DNA of 64,000 nucleotides, from NCBI GenBank assembly GCA_934591845.1, contig CAKTPO010000003.1, forward strand, positions 1 through 64,000. Reading direction: 5' to 3'. Of this stretch, positions 50,820 through 59,053 are shown in pieces (the stretch's first letter is position 1; the number at the start of each line of letters is the position of its first letter). The position numbers and the translations under genes are program-made. The DNA is from an uncultured Oscillospiraceae bacterium (GTDB lineage Bacteria > Bacillota > Clostridia > Oscillospirales > Oscillospiraceae). The notes below the pieces were generated by a model. The model had not been told where the DNA came from, did not search any database, and saw nothing but the letters and a program-made list of their open reading frames with translations.

Positions 50820-52139
50820 TACAATTGACAATTGACAATGGACAATTGACAATTGTTTCAGTTGACAGTGAACAGTTGACAGTTGACAGTTATTGGAGCA
50901 ACCAACGTTGTTCATTTCAGTCCGTCTGTTAAAGTATGTAGGGAACGCCCAGGGAAGCTCTCAAAACCTTCCCCAACGGGGAAGGGGGACCGCCCGCAGG
51001 CGGTGGATGAGGGGCGGTACGGCGTTCGTCATTGTCGAAACAATAGGCGCAAAGGTAAACAAATCGAGTCTCACCGTAGGGAACGGCCTATGTGCCGTTC
51101 CGCCACGTTGCGAATACAACCCTTGTGGACAAAACAAAACCACCCACCGATTATGTCATTCCGAGCGAACGCAGTGAGTCGAGGAATCTTCCCAAGTGGC
51201 AAGTTTTATCTTGTGGTGGTTCATCATCCAACGTGGTGGATTCCTCCACTCCGCTAACGCTCCGGTCGGAATGACATATGGGGTTACGTTTCTACGAATT
51301 CGCCTACAGTTTCTAGAGCGTTTTAGGCCACCCCGCCCCTCATCAGTCAGGGCTGCGCCCTGCCAGCTTCCCCGGAGGGGAAGCTTTTGTACCGTGCCTT
51401 TGGGTGCCGGGTTTATCGACACGCCCCAGGGAAGCTCCAAGAAAACCTTCCCCACCGGGGAAGGGGGACCGCCCGCAGGCGGTGGATGAGGGGCGGTACG
51501 GCGTTGCGCATTGTAGGAACAATGGGCGCAGAGGGAATCAAACCGAGTCTCACCGTAGGGAACGGCCTATGTGCCGTTCCGCCACGTTGCAGTTATAACC
51601 CGTGCGGACAACCGGAACCACCCACCGTTTATGTCATTCCGAGCGGAGTGAAACGGAGTCGAGGAATCCACCCAAGTAGCAGGTTTTATCTTGTGTTGGT
51701 TCATTCTCCCACGTGGTGGATTCCTCCACTCCGCTTATCGCTGCGGTCGGAATGACAGTATGGGGGGACGTTTCTGGTATTATCGGTAACAGTCCCGTCC
51801 TTACACGTGCGGAACGGCACATAGGCCGTTCCCTACGGTTTCGCTGACAGGTGGACATTTTCAACCGGGGGATTCAAAGGACGGGCGTATATGGGGGAAG
51901 CGTTTCTACGAATTCGCCTACAGTTTCTAAAGCGTTTCAGGTCGCCCCGCCCTCATCAGTCAGGGCTACGCCCTGCCAGCTTCCCCGGCGGGGAAGCTTT
52001 TGTACCGGGCTTTCAGGTATCAGGTTTACCGGAACGTTGGCGCAAAGGGGACACGTCCGTCCCCCAAAAATTGTCAATTGTCAATTGCCCATTGTCAATT
52101 AGAACATAACTGTCAACTGTCCACTGTCAACTGTCAACT
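50820..52139. repeat. Composite repeat island 4 (largest, about 1.3 kb)
   Basis: Forward heptamers 50822-50892; a GGAGCAACCAACGTTGTTCAT-type unit (about 50896-50915); GC-rich module GGGGAAGGGGGACCGCCCGC (about 50979-51015 and again 51458-51495); palindromes 51080-51101, 51559-51580 and 51811-51832; TGTCATTCCGA-bounded modules 51154-51275 and 51632-51757; CATCAGTCAGGGCTGCGCCC-type modules (about 51341-51388 and 51953-52001); reverse heptamers 52070-52139. The internal ~480-bp periodicity (51080 vs 51559; 51154 vs 51632) shows a tandem duplication of a whole island unit. No gene. Confidence 0.85.
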
Positions 52140-52616
52140 CTTTTCCGCTTCCACCAGCATCGCCACCAGACACCCGTCCCACTCCCACACTCTGGGGTCA
52201 TGCAGGTCAAAATGGGTGTGGTTGGGGAAGCCTTGCAGGCCCAGGCCGGTGCGTTTTGCCTGGGCTTCTTTCAGCACCCAAAAGGTCAGCAGGGCCCGGG
52301 GCTTGTCTGGGGCGGCGGTGAATTGGAGGAATTCATCGGGGGAGAGAATGCGTTTGGCAAGACCCAGGCGTACAGGCCTGTCCAGTTCCTCGGCATCGAT
52401 GCCTACGGGGTGGGTACCCAGGACACAAAAGGCGTGGCGGCGGGTATGGGTGATGGAGAACCGATAGGGGCTTCCGGGCAGATAGGGCCTTCCGGCAGGG
52501 GAATAATGGAGGGGGGGCAAAGGCTTCCCCGTCTCCTCCAAATACAGCTGCCGCAAAAGGGCCCGGCCTGCCTCATGGCCGCTGCGGCCCTCTAAACGGC
52601 AGCAAGCGTATCTCAT
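52134..52616 (-). CDS. 4'-phosphopantetheinyl transferase (Sfp type, short)
   Basis: 160 residues. Magnesium/CoA motifs are clear: GTHPVGIDAEELDRPV and WVLKEAQAKRTGLGL, with SPAGRPYLPG and FSITHTRRHAFCVL before them. Shorter than Sfp (~220) because N- and C-terminal parts are trimmed. Transfers phosphopantetheine to a carrier protein; target unknown as no NRPS/PKS is in the window. Its stop codon lies inside a heptamer array. Confidence 0.85.
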   Translation of the reverse strand: MRYACCRLEGRSGHEAGRALLRQLYLEETGKPLPPLHYSPAGRPYLPGSPYRFSITHTRRHAFCVLGTHPVGIDAEELDRPVRLGLAKRILSPDEFLQFTAAPDKPRALLTFWVLKEAQAKRTGLGLQGFPNHTHFDLHDPRVWEWDGCLVAMLVEAEKS

Positions 52617-53149
52617 TGGGCATCAATAATGTTGTCGTCCCCGGAGGGCAGACCCCGGCCAAATTTCACCCGGTCTACAGCGGTGAGAATCCCCACTGCG
52701 GTGACCAGAATGCCCAGGATCACCCAGATGGCCCGGGAGCTGGTCATGGGCAGGAGAATGAGCAGGGCCCCGATGATGCCGGAGAGCAGGGCATATTTCA
52801 TGCCGCATTTCCAGCGGGTGGCGTTGACAATATCCTGTACGGCGCGCAGGAGAATGACCAGCCCTGCAATGCGCCCCAGAGCCGCCGCCAGACGCAGGGG
52901 ATTGCGGATGAGCCACACCCCCAGAGCCAGGGCCACCACGGTAAACAGCACCCGGCCGGTGGTGATGTCCCGCACCGCCAAAGACTCCACCGCCATGGCC
53001 ACGCCTGCCAGAATAAAGACCCATCCCAGAACTTTCCCCACCAAAGCCGAAGCGGAGTCCGGCCTCAGGATCAGGGCAATGCCCAGAATGATCATCAGCA
53101 CCGGGGTCAGCAGCAGCTTCCCCAGGGTGGCAGCATCGGATTTTTTCAT
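52613..53149 (-). CDS. DUF308 (HdeD-like) membrane protein
   Basis: 178 residues from the ATG at 53149 (AAAGGCG upstream). Six hydrophobic segments in three repeated hairpins (LLLTPVLMIILGIALILRPD, GWVFILAGVAMAVESL, IWVILGILVTAVGILTAVDR), the DUF308 pattern. Function unknown. Overlaps the transferase gene by 4 bases. Confidence 0.85.
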   Translation of the reverse strand: MKKSDAATLGKLLLTPVLMIILGIALILRPDSASALVGKVLGWVFILAGVAMAVESLAVRDITTGRVLFTVVALALGVWLIRNPLRLAAALGRIAGLVILLRAVQDIVNATRWKCGMKYALLSGIIGALLILLPMTSSRAIWVILGILVTAVGILTAVDRVKFGRGLPSGDDNIIDAQ

Positions 53150-53210
53150 AGAGATCACGCCTTTCAAATCATTGAAAATATGATACCCCTTTTTAGGGCC
53201 GGTGTCAACG

Positions 53211-53236
53211 ATTTCCCGGGCATACTCCCGGGAAAA
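53211..53236. terminator. Hairpin between divergent DUF308 and yabP genes
   Basis: TTTCCCGGG, six-base loop, CCCGGGAAA. Position upstream of both genes makes a regulatory palindrome more likely than a terminator; the call is uncertain. Confidence 0.4.
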
Positions 53237-53298
53237 GCTTCATAGATTCCTAAGGAAATGGAAACTCTGAAATCAAAAGGAAAGCGGGGCATGGCGCA

Positions 53299-53556
53299 AT
53301 GATTCAGGAGGCCCATATGCTGCGGCTGACAGAGCGAAAGAGCCTGCATGTGACGGCGGTGACGGAGGTGGTACATTTTGAGGAGACCCAGGTGGTCTTG
53401 CAGACGGAGCTTGGCATGCTCACGGTGTTGGGGGAGGACTTGAAGCTCAAAGAGCTCAGCACAGAGGGGGGCAATGTGGCGATAGAGGGAAGCATCAGCG
53501 CCCTGAGCTACAACGAGCAGCGGGCCGGAAGCTTCTGGGGGAGGATGTTCGGTTGA
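53299..53556 (+). CDS. yabP: Sporulation protein YabP
   Basis: 85 residues. LTERKSLHVTAVTEVVHFEE, TELGMLTVLGEDLKLKEL and VAIEGSISALSYNE are the conserved parts of YabP, needed for a normal spore coat/cortex in Bacillus. Followed by yabQ, then divIC and an S1-domain gene, the Bacillus order. Start has CAGGAGG-like sequence just before an internal ATG at 53317; the ATG at 53299 is used on length. Confidence 0.93.
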   Translation: MIQEAHMLRLTERKSLHVTAVTEVVHFEETQVVLQTELGMLTVLGEDLKLKELSTEGGNVAIEGSISALSYNEQRAGSFWGRMFG

Positions 53557-54107
53557 TCGCCCCCGGGGATGCCCTGACAGAGCTTCTGTGGGGATGCCTG
53601 CTGGGGGCAATACTTGGCATGTTTTGGGGCTTTTTGCGGCCTTTGGGCCGGGGGCACAACCATCTGCGGGACGGCCTTTTCGTGCTGGCCACGGGTGCCG
53701 CCCTTTGTTATTTAGGCTTTGGCATCTGCGGCGGAGACCTGCGGCCCCCCTGCGCCCTGGCGGCACTACTGGCAGGGCTGGCAGAAGAAGCCACCCTGGG
53801 CAAAGCTTTGAGGCCAGTGTTTTATGGCTTTTGGTCCATTTTGGCCGGGATTTACAGGGCGGTTTTGACATTTTGGAAAAAATTTTTCAAAACAGCAAAA
53901 AATGTGTTTGCATCTGCCGGAAAATGGGGTACAATAGGACGGAAGAACTGTTTGGAAGCCAGACATCATCCCGGAGGTAGCACCAATGACAGAGTCCACC
54001 ATAAAAATCGGAAATACAAGGGTGGTTTTCAAAAACAGCACCATGCTTTTGAAGATTTTGATTTTGACCCTTCTGGTGTTTTCCATGCTGGCCCTGGCGG
54101 CCCTTAG
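53553..54107 (+). CDS. yabQ: Spore cortex biosynthesis protein YabQ
   Basis: 184 residues from a TTG overlapping the yabP stop. Three or four hydrophobic segments (LLWGCLLGAILGMFWGFLRP, LFVLATGAALCYLGFGICGG) and the LRPVFYGFWSILAGIYRAVL helix fit YabQ, a membrane protein required for cortex formation. The last 40 residues overlap the start of divIC by 122 bases and look non-conserved (His/Lys-rich), so the true functional protein may end near residue 145. Confidence 0.85.
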   Translation: MIAPGDALTELLWGCLLGAILGMFWGFLRPLGRGHNHLRDGLFVLATGAALCYLGFGICGGDLRPPCALAALLAGLAEEATLGKALRPVFYGFWSILAGIYRAVLTFWKKFFKTAKNVFASAGKWGTIGRKNCLEARHHPGGSTNDRVHHKNRKYKGGFQKQHHAFEDFDFDPSGVFHAGPGGP

Positions 54108-54303
54108 TTGGGTGCGGGTCCGGGTCCAGACACAGACCCAGGATCTACAGTCCCAGATCGCCCAGGAATCCGGCATCAACCGCCAGCTCTCGGACCGGCT
54201 GGAGGATATGACCTCTGACGAGGCCGTTCGGAAGATCGCAGAGCAGGAACTGGGCCTGGTAAAGCCAAACACGGTGCTGATCACACCGAACACGACCAAT
54301 TGA
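53986..54303 (+). CDS. Septum formation initiator (DivIC/FtsB family)
   Basis: 105 residues. One membrane segment (about 20-42) followed by a coiled coil (VQTQTQDLQSQIAQESGINR) and the conserved end IAEQELGLVKPN. DivIC-type bitopic division protein acting with FtsL and FtsQ/DivIB. Strong GGAGGT site 10 bases upstream supports this start despite overlap with yabQ. Confidence 0.88.
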   Translation: MTESTIKIGNTRVVFKNSTMLLKILILTLLVFSMLALAALSWVRVRVQTQTQDLQSQIAQESGINRQLSDRLEDMTSDEAVRKIAEQELGLVKPNTVLITPNTTN

Positions 54304-54332
54304 CAATCTATTTTGGAGGAAACATAGCATCT

Positions 54333-54788
54333 ATGGAGTTAACCGTCGGAGCCGTTTTAGAGGGAAAAGTCAAATCCATTACCAACTTTGGCGCATTTAT
54401 CGCCCTGCCGGAAAATAAGACCGGAATGGTACATATTTCAGAGGTGGCCAACGCCTACGTCAGCGATATTCGCCAGCACCTGACCGAAGGGCAGGATGTA
54501 AAGGTCATGGTCATCGGTACGGACAACGGCAAGATCAATCTGTCCATCAAGCGTCTGGAGCCCAAGCCCCAGCGGGAAAACGGCCCCCGGGAATTCCGAG
54601 GAAACGCCCCCCGGCGGGAGGGTGCCCCCAATCGGGCCCCCCGGAACGCCCCCCAGCAGCCCGCCGCCCCCAAAACGGCAGACCAGCTGTTTGAGGAAAA
54701 GCTGAAAGCCTTTATGTCCGAGTCGGACAGCAAGATCTCCTCGATCCGGCAGTATTCCGACCACCGGACCAAGAGCAGAAGAAGATAA
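54333..54788 (+). CDS. S1 RNA-binding domain protein (YabR-like)
   Basis: 151 residues from the ATG at 54333 (GGAGGA upstream). An S1 domain fills residues 1-75 (VGAVLEGKVKSITNFGAFIA, GMVHISEVANAYVSDIRQHL, GKINLSIKRL). The remainder is a Pro/Arg/Asn-rich disordered linker and a Lys/Arg-rich end. Resembles Bacillus YabR, found in the same place after divIC; binds RNA, exact job unknown. Confidence 0.9.
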   Translation: MELTVGAVLEGKVKSITNFGAFIALPENKTGMVHISEVANAYVSDIRQHLTEGQDVKVMVIGTDNGKINLSIKRLEPKPQRENGPREFRGNAPRREGAPNRAPRNAPQQPAAPKTADQLFEEKLKAFMSESDSKISSIRQYSDHRTKSRRR

Positions 54789-54845
54789 TAACAATAAGGG
54801 CGGCATTCTTGCCGCCCTGTCTGTAGTTTTAGGAGATTTTGGAAT

Positions 54846-55544
54846 ATGGCAACGGTCGTCATCACCGGCGGCTCCCGGGGCATTGGCCGGGCGGCGGTGG
54901 AATTGTTTGCGGAAAAGGGCCACCGGGTCTTTTTCCTCTATGAAAAGAACCATGATGCCGCCCGGGCGGTGGAGGAGCTTACCGGGGCCCGGGGCTTCTG
55001 CTGCGATGTGGCCCAGGCAAAAGCTGTGGAACGGGTCTTCCGGGAAATCGGCCCGGTGGACATCCTTATTTGCTGCGCCGGTATCTGCTGGTACGGGCTG
55101 CTGCAATCCATGGAGGAGCAGGCCTGGGACCGGATTTTTGATGTGAACGTAAAAGGCGTTTACAACTGTGTCCGAGCCGCCATGCCCTCTTTTTTGGAGC
55201 GGCAGCAAGGAAGCATTGTTACGGTGTCCAGCATGTGGGGCCGGGTAGGGGCCAGCTGTGAGGCGGCTTACTCCGCCACCAAGGGAGCGGTGATCGCCCT
55301 GACCAAGGCCCTGGCCAAAGAACTGGGCCCCAGCGGCATCCGGGTCAACTGCGTGGCCCCCGGAGTGATTTTAACGGATATGTGCGCCAACGTCTCCCCG
55401 GAGGTGCTGGCGGAACTGGCGGAGGAGGCCCCTCTGGGCCGGAACGGAACACCGGAAGATGTGGCCCGGGCCATGGAATATCTGGCCCAGGCGGAGTTTA
55501 TTACCGGCCACGTGCTGAACGTGGACGGAGGATTTGCAATATAG
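54846..55544 (+). CDS. SDR oxidoreductase, probable EF-P 5-aminopentanone reductase (YmfI-like)
   Basis: 232 residues. NADP motif TGGSRGIGRAAVELFAEKGH, NAG equivalent CCAGICWYGLLQ, catalytic Ser in VSSMWGRVGASCEAAYSATK with YxxxK, and LNVDGGF end. The SSMWGRVGASCEAAYSATK form is typical of YmfI, which finishes the 5-aminopentanol modification of EF-P, rather than FabG proper. A fatty-acid role cannot be excluded. First of three rightward genes. Confidence 0.8.
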   Translation: MATVVITGGSRGIGRAAVELFAEKGHRVFFLYEKNHDAARAVEELTGARGFCCDVAQAKAVERVFREIGPVDILICCAGICWYGLLQSMEEQAWDRIFDVNVKGVYNCVRAAMPSFLERQQGSIVTVSSMWGRVGASCEAAYSATKGAVIALTKALAKELGPSGIRVNCVAPGVILTDMCANVSPEVLAELAEEAPLGRNGTPEDVARAMEYLAQAEFITGHVLNVDGGFAI

Positions 55545-55556
55545 GAGGAACTACAT

Positions 55557-56000
55557 ATGAAAATTTCCATTGCCTGCGATCACGGCGCATACATGCTTAA
55601 AAACAAGGTGGCCCAGCACCTGAAAGACCAGGGCCATGAGGTGGTAGACTTCGGCACCAACGGCCCGGAAAGCTGCGACTATCCGGACTTTGCCGCCCAG
55701 GCCGCCCGGGCTGTGGCTGACGGAACCTGCGAACGGGGCATTGTCCTGTGCACCACCGGCATCGGGGTATCCATTACCGCCAATAAAATCCATGGCATCC
55801 GCTGCGCCCTGCTCAGCGATGTGCTGTCCGCCAAAATGACCCGGCTTCACAACGATACCAACATGATGGCCCTGGGGGCGGGCATTGTCGGGGAGAATCT
55901 GGCCCTGGAAATCGTGGACACCTGGGTTTCCACCCCCTTCTCCGGAGAACCCCGGCATCAGCGGCGCATTGACAAGGTCATGGCCCTGGAACAGGAGTAA
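55557..56000 (+). CDS. rpiB: Ribose 5-phosphate isomerase B
   Basis: 147 residues. Signature residues: SIACDHGAYMLK, active-site Cys in VLCTTGIGVSITANKIHGIR, and RLHNDTNMMALG. Interconverts ribose and ribulose 5-phosphate; some paralogues act on galactose or allose 6-phosphate. Preceded by AGGAGG 12 bases after the SDR gene. Confidence 0.95.
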   Translation: MKISIACDHGAYMLKNKVAQHLKDQGHEVVDFGTNGPESCDYPDFAAQAARAVADGTCERGIVLCTTGIGVSITANKIHGIRCALLSDVLSAKMTRLHNDTNMMALGAGIVGENLALEIVDTWVSTPFSGEPRHQRRIDKVMALEQE

Positions 56001-56004
56001 GGCC

Positions 56005-57351
56005 ATGGAAGCCTTTGATACCCGGCTCCAAAAACGCCTGGCAGGGCTGGGCCTGCTGTGCGGCTGCCTTGCCATGGTGCTCCACGGCCTGATTATGGTT
56101 CGGGGGGACAGCGGTCTGTGGGATACCCGGCTGCTGGTAGACCCTATTTTAACGGTGCTGTCCCTGACCTTTGCCGGCTGCGCCCTGCTGCTGCCCAAAA
56201 CCGGGGCGGCCCGCTATCATCTGGCTCTGGCCCTGGCCATGGCGGCCTGGATCACCTTTATCCGCTATGCCCATGTCCACTTTTTCGGCTATGAAGTCCA
56301 GGGCCCGGGGCTGATGTTCAGCCGGTACCTGCTGCTGTATCCTCTGGCTGCCTGCTGCCGGGATGAACAGAAACAGCGGGCCCTGAAAATCTGCGGCCTG
56401 CTGACCCTGGGGGTGGTGCTGTGGCTGGATGGGCTGACGGTTCTGCTGCTGCTGGACCGGGTGCCCCGGTCCATGGCCCAGGACCTCTACTGGGCCGGTG
56501 CCCGGCTGAATGTGCTGTGGCACCCCAATGTGACGGCCACCATGTATTTTATGGCCTTTACCCTTTGTATTGCTTTCTGCTTCCTGACCAGGCGCAAGTG
56601 GCTGCAAGCGCTGCTTCTGGTGCTGGCGGCGGTGCAGGGGGGCTTTATCGCCATGACCCACGGCCGCATCACCATGCTGGCGGCTGCGGCCTACGGGGCC
56701 GGGGTGCTGCTCTTTGGCGTGTGGAAACAGCGGGGCAAAAAGCTCTGGCAGGGGGCCCTGGTGCTGTTGGTACTGGTGGCGGTGCTGCTGGTGGGCATGG
56801 AGGGCCTTTACAAATGGAACAACAACCGGCTGACAGAGCAGTATCTCTCCGGCCAGCGGGAAATGGGCGAAAAGCTCTTTGTGGATGAAAACGGCAATAT
56901 CCAGCTCACCGGTGCGGATCAGAAAAGCCTGGGGGAGAATATGAAGACCCTGAACTACCGCACCACCATCTGGAAGTACGCCCGGGAAGGCCTCAAAGAC
57001 TGGAAGCTGCTGCTGTTCGGCACGGTGAACGTGGCAAAGCTCCTGGGGGGCATCCCCCATGCCCACAACGCCTACCTGGAAATCCTTCTGCGCTGGGGCC
57101 TGCCCGCCATGCTGGCGGCGGTGGCCATGACTGTGGAGGTGCTGGCCTGCGGGGCCTATGTGGTGCTTACAAGCCGGGACGGCTGGAAGATCAGCATGGC
57201 CCTTATGTGCCTTGCCTGGCTGCCGGTGGCCATGATGGAAAAATACCCCTTCTGCGACAACACCCTGGGGGGCCTATTCCTGCTGGCAGCCGGGTATCTT
57301 CTGACCTGGGCCCTGGAGGAGCGGAAGAACCGAAAAGCATCAAGGACATAA
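56005..57351 (+). CDS. O-antigen ligase/polymerase-like membrane protein
   Basis: 448 residues from the ATG at 56005, 4 bases after the rpiB stop with GGAG overlapping its end. About eleven hydrophobic segments and a long extracytoplasmic loop (about 270-330) ending GIPHAHNAYLEILLRWGLPA, the HxxxxE-type Wzy_C/WaaL motif. Likely links or polymerises a cell-surface glycan on an undecaprenyl carrier. Ends at a strong terminator. Confidence 0.8.
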   Translation: MEAFDTRLQKRLAGLGLLCGCLAMVLHGLIMVRGDSGLWDTRLLVDPILTVLSLTFAGCALLLPKTGAARYHLALALAMAAWITFIRYAHVHFFGYEVQGPGLMFSRYLLLYPLAACCRDEQKQRALKICGLLTLGVVLWLDGLTVLLLLDRVPRSMAQDLYWAGARLNVLWHPNVTATMYFMAFTLCIAFCFLTRRKWLQALLLVLAAVQGGFIAMTHGRITMLAAAAYGAGVLLFGVWKQRGKKLWQGALVLLVLVAVLLVGMEGLYKWNNNRLTEQYLSGQREMGEKLFVDENGNIQLTGADQKSLGENMKTLNYRTTIWKYAREGLKDWKLLLFGTVNVAKLLGGIPHAHNAYLEILLRWGLPAMLAAVAMTVEVLACGAYVVLTSRDGWKISMALMCLAWLPVAMMEKYPFCDNTLGGLFLLAAGYLLTWALEERKNRKASRT

Positions 57352-57356
57352 TCATA

Positions 57357-57392
57357 CGGCGCATGACGAAAGCGGTCATGCGCCGTTTTTTT
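57357..57392. terminator. Terminator between ligase and LysR genes
   Basis: Stem CGGCGCATGAC/GTCATGCGCCG (57357-57367 with 57375-57385) and seven Ts on the plus side. It abuts the end of the convergent LysR gene. Confidence 0.9.
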
Positions 57393-58287
57393 ACAAATCT
57401 TTCAGAATGGAGGACAACAGCTCCAGATACCGCCGCCCCAGGGGGGTGTCGGCGGTGTCCCTTCGCTGGATGACATAGAGGCTGTAGTGCAGGTCTCCCA
57501 GAGGGATGCACCGGAATTTGAACCGCTGGTTGGTGATAGGCGGCAGCTTGCAGTCCAGGGCGTACATGGTGCCTTGGGAGATCAGGGTGTATTTCATGGA
57601 GCGATCTGACACGGTGATCACCCGGTCCGGGTCAATTTTCATCAGGGTGGACAGATTGGGTACATCCAGAAAGGCCCGGCGGTTGTAGTCCACCAGAGTG
57701 TAGCCCTCAAAATCCGACAGGTGGATCTCCGGGGCGTGGTACAGCGGGTGGTTGGGCCCGATGCGCAGTACGATGGGAACCTCCACCAGATGGCGAATGG
57801 AAAGCCCCTGCTGCTTGCATTGCCGCAGCAGCCGCTCTCCCGCTTCCGGGCTGCAAAGACTCAGCATCATGTCAAGCTCAGACAGCAGCAGCTTGTCCCA
57901 GGCCGCTTCCGGGTCGTCACAATAATAGGACAGCTCCAATTCAGGCAATGTTTCATGTTCTCCACACAGGGCCACAAAGGCATCGCAGGCCGGGGGATAG
58001 GGAATGCCCCCCAGACGAAACCGCTCCCGGGGGGCCGCCGTACCCAAAAGCCGCATGTTCTCATGGCACTGGACCATCTGGGCTGCCTGCCGCAGGGCTT
58101 CCAGACCCCGGTCCGTGGGCTTGACTCCCCGGCTGGTGCGGACGAAAATCGGATAACCCAGTTCTTCTTCCAGTGAGCGGATCATGCCGCTGAGGTTGGG
58201 CTGGGCAATGTAAAGGGTGGCGGCAGCGCCGGATATAGAACCGGCCCGGTATACGGCCAGGGCGTATTGCAGCTGCTGAATGGTCAT
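57391..58287 (-). CDS. LysR-family transcriptional regulator
   Basis: 298 residues from the ATG at 58287 (GGAGGTG upstream). N-terminal winged HTH (MTIQQLQYALAVYRAGSISG, then AATLYIAQPNLSGMIRSLEE) and a periplasmic-binding-like effector domain. Typically regulates a divergent or adjacent target; none is adjacent on its own strand, the divergent neighbour being the TetR-type gene at 58481. Confidence 0.9.
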   Translation of the reverse strand: MTIQQLQYALAVYRAGSISGAAATLYIAQPNLSGMIRSLEEELGYPIFVRTSRGVKPTDRGLEALRQAAQMVQCHENMRLLGTAAPRERFRLGGIPYPPACDAFVALCGEHETLPELELSYYCDDPEAAWDKLLLSELDMMLSLCSPEAGERLLRQCKQQGLSIRHLVEVPIVLRIGPNHPLYHAPEIHLSDFEGYTLVDYNRRAFLDVPNLSTLMKIDPDRVITVSDRSMKYTLISQGTMYALDCKLPPITNQRFKFRCIPLGDLHYSLYVIQRRDTADTPLGRRYLELLSSILKDL

Positions 58288-58424
58288 AGGCACCTCCTGA
58301 GGTTGCGGGAAAAACGGATGTTCTGCGCACCTAAAGTCTAGCAAAAACCCGGAAAAAAATCAAGCCGCCGCCTGGAAATCCCCTGACCGCACCCCCAGGG
58401 TTTCCAAAAGGTTCATAATTTCTT

Positions 58425-58453
58425 TTGCCTGGGTTTCGTTTTTATGATAAAAT
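58425..58453 (+). promoter_or_regulatory. Promoter of the TetR-type gene
   Basis: TTGCCT (58425-58430), 17-base spacer, TAAAAT (58448-58453), 28 bases before the ATG. Confidence 0.6.
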
Positions 58454-58480
58454 AAAAGAAAACAAGCGGAGGTGCCGCCT

Positions 58481-59038
58481 ATGTCACAATTTACAAAACG
58501 GGCCCTGGAAGATTCCCTCAAGCATCTGCTTCTGAAAAAGCCCCTGAATAAAATCACCATCAACGACATTGCCGAGGACTGCGGCATTAACCGCATGACC
58601 TTTTACTACCATTTTAAGGACATTTATGACTTGGTAGAGTGGGCCTGCCTGGAAGATGCCCAGCGGGCCCTGGATGGAAAAAAGACCTACGAAACCTGGC
58701 AGGAGGGCTTTGTCCAGATTTTCAAGGCCGTCCAGGAGAACAAGCCCTTTATTATGAACGTCTACCGCTGTGTCAGCCGGGAGCAGGTGGAGCGGTACCT
58801 GACCCCCCTGACCGATGAGCTGCTCATGGGTGTTATCAACGAACTGAGCCGCAACATGGTGGTCCGTGACGAGGACAAAGCCTTCATCGCCCGCATCTAC
58901 TCCTACGCCTTCGTAGGCCTGATGCTGGACTGGATCAAAAACGACATGCGCACCGACCCGGAACCCCTGGTAGAACGCTTCGCCCTGGTCATCCACGACG
59001 ACCTGAAAGGCGCACTGGAACGCTTCCGGGTCGGGTGA
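58481..59038 (+). CDS. TetR/AcrR-family regulator (DhaS-like)
   Basis: 185 residues from the ATG at 58481 with CGGAGGTG upstream. HTH: KPLNKITINDIAEDCGINRM followed by TFYYHFKDIYDLVEW, the TetR recognition helix. The C-terminal region (FVQIFKAVQENKPFIMNVYR) resembles DhaS, an activator of dihydroxyacetone kinase, but no dha genes are nearby. Followed by repeat island 5. Confidence 0.88.
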   Translation: MSQFTKRALEDSLKHLLLKKPLNKITINDIAEDCGINRMTFYYHFKDIYDLVEWACLEDAQRALDGKKTYETWQEGFVQIFKAVQENKPFIMNVYRCVSREQVERYLTPLTDELLMGVINELSRNMVVRDEDKAFIARIYSYAFVGLMLDWIKNDMRTDPEPLVERFALVIHDDLKGALERFRVG

Positions 59039-59053
59039 AGCGGCGGAGGGGGT

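Noticed and set aside
50793..50915. N-terminal extension of tatD made of NCQLS/IVHCQL-type repeats
   Set aside because: These residues are merely the translation of the heptamer array (21 bases = 7 codons); the ribosome site and the conserved DTHAHMDD start place the ATG at 50792.
51387..51755. Protein-coding genes inside the repeat islands (open frames up to ~120 codons)
   Set aside because: They cross module borders, recur with the repeats in several frames, lack ribosome sites and resemble no protein.
54846..55544. FabG (3-oxoacyl-ACP reductase)
   Set aside because: The SSMWGRVGASCEAAYSATK block and absence of other fatty-acid genes nearby point to the YmfI-like EF-P reductase; FabG kept only as an alternative.
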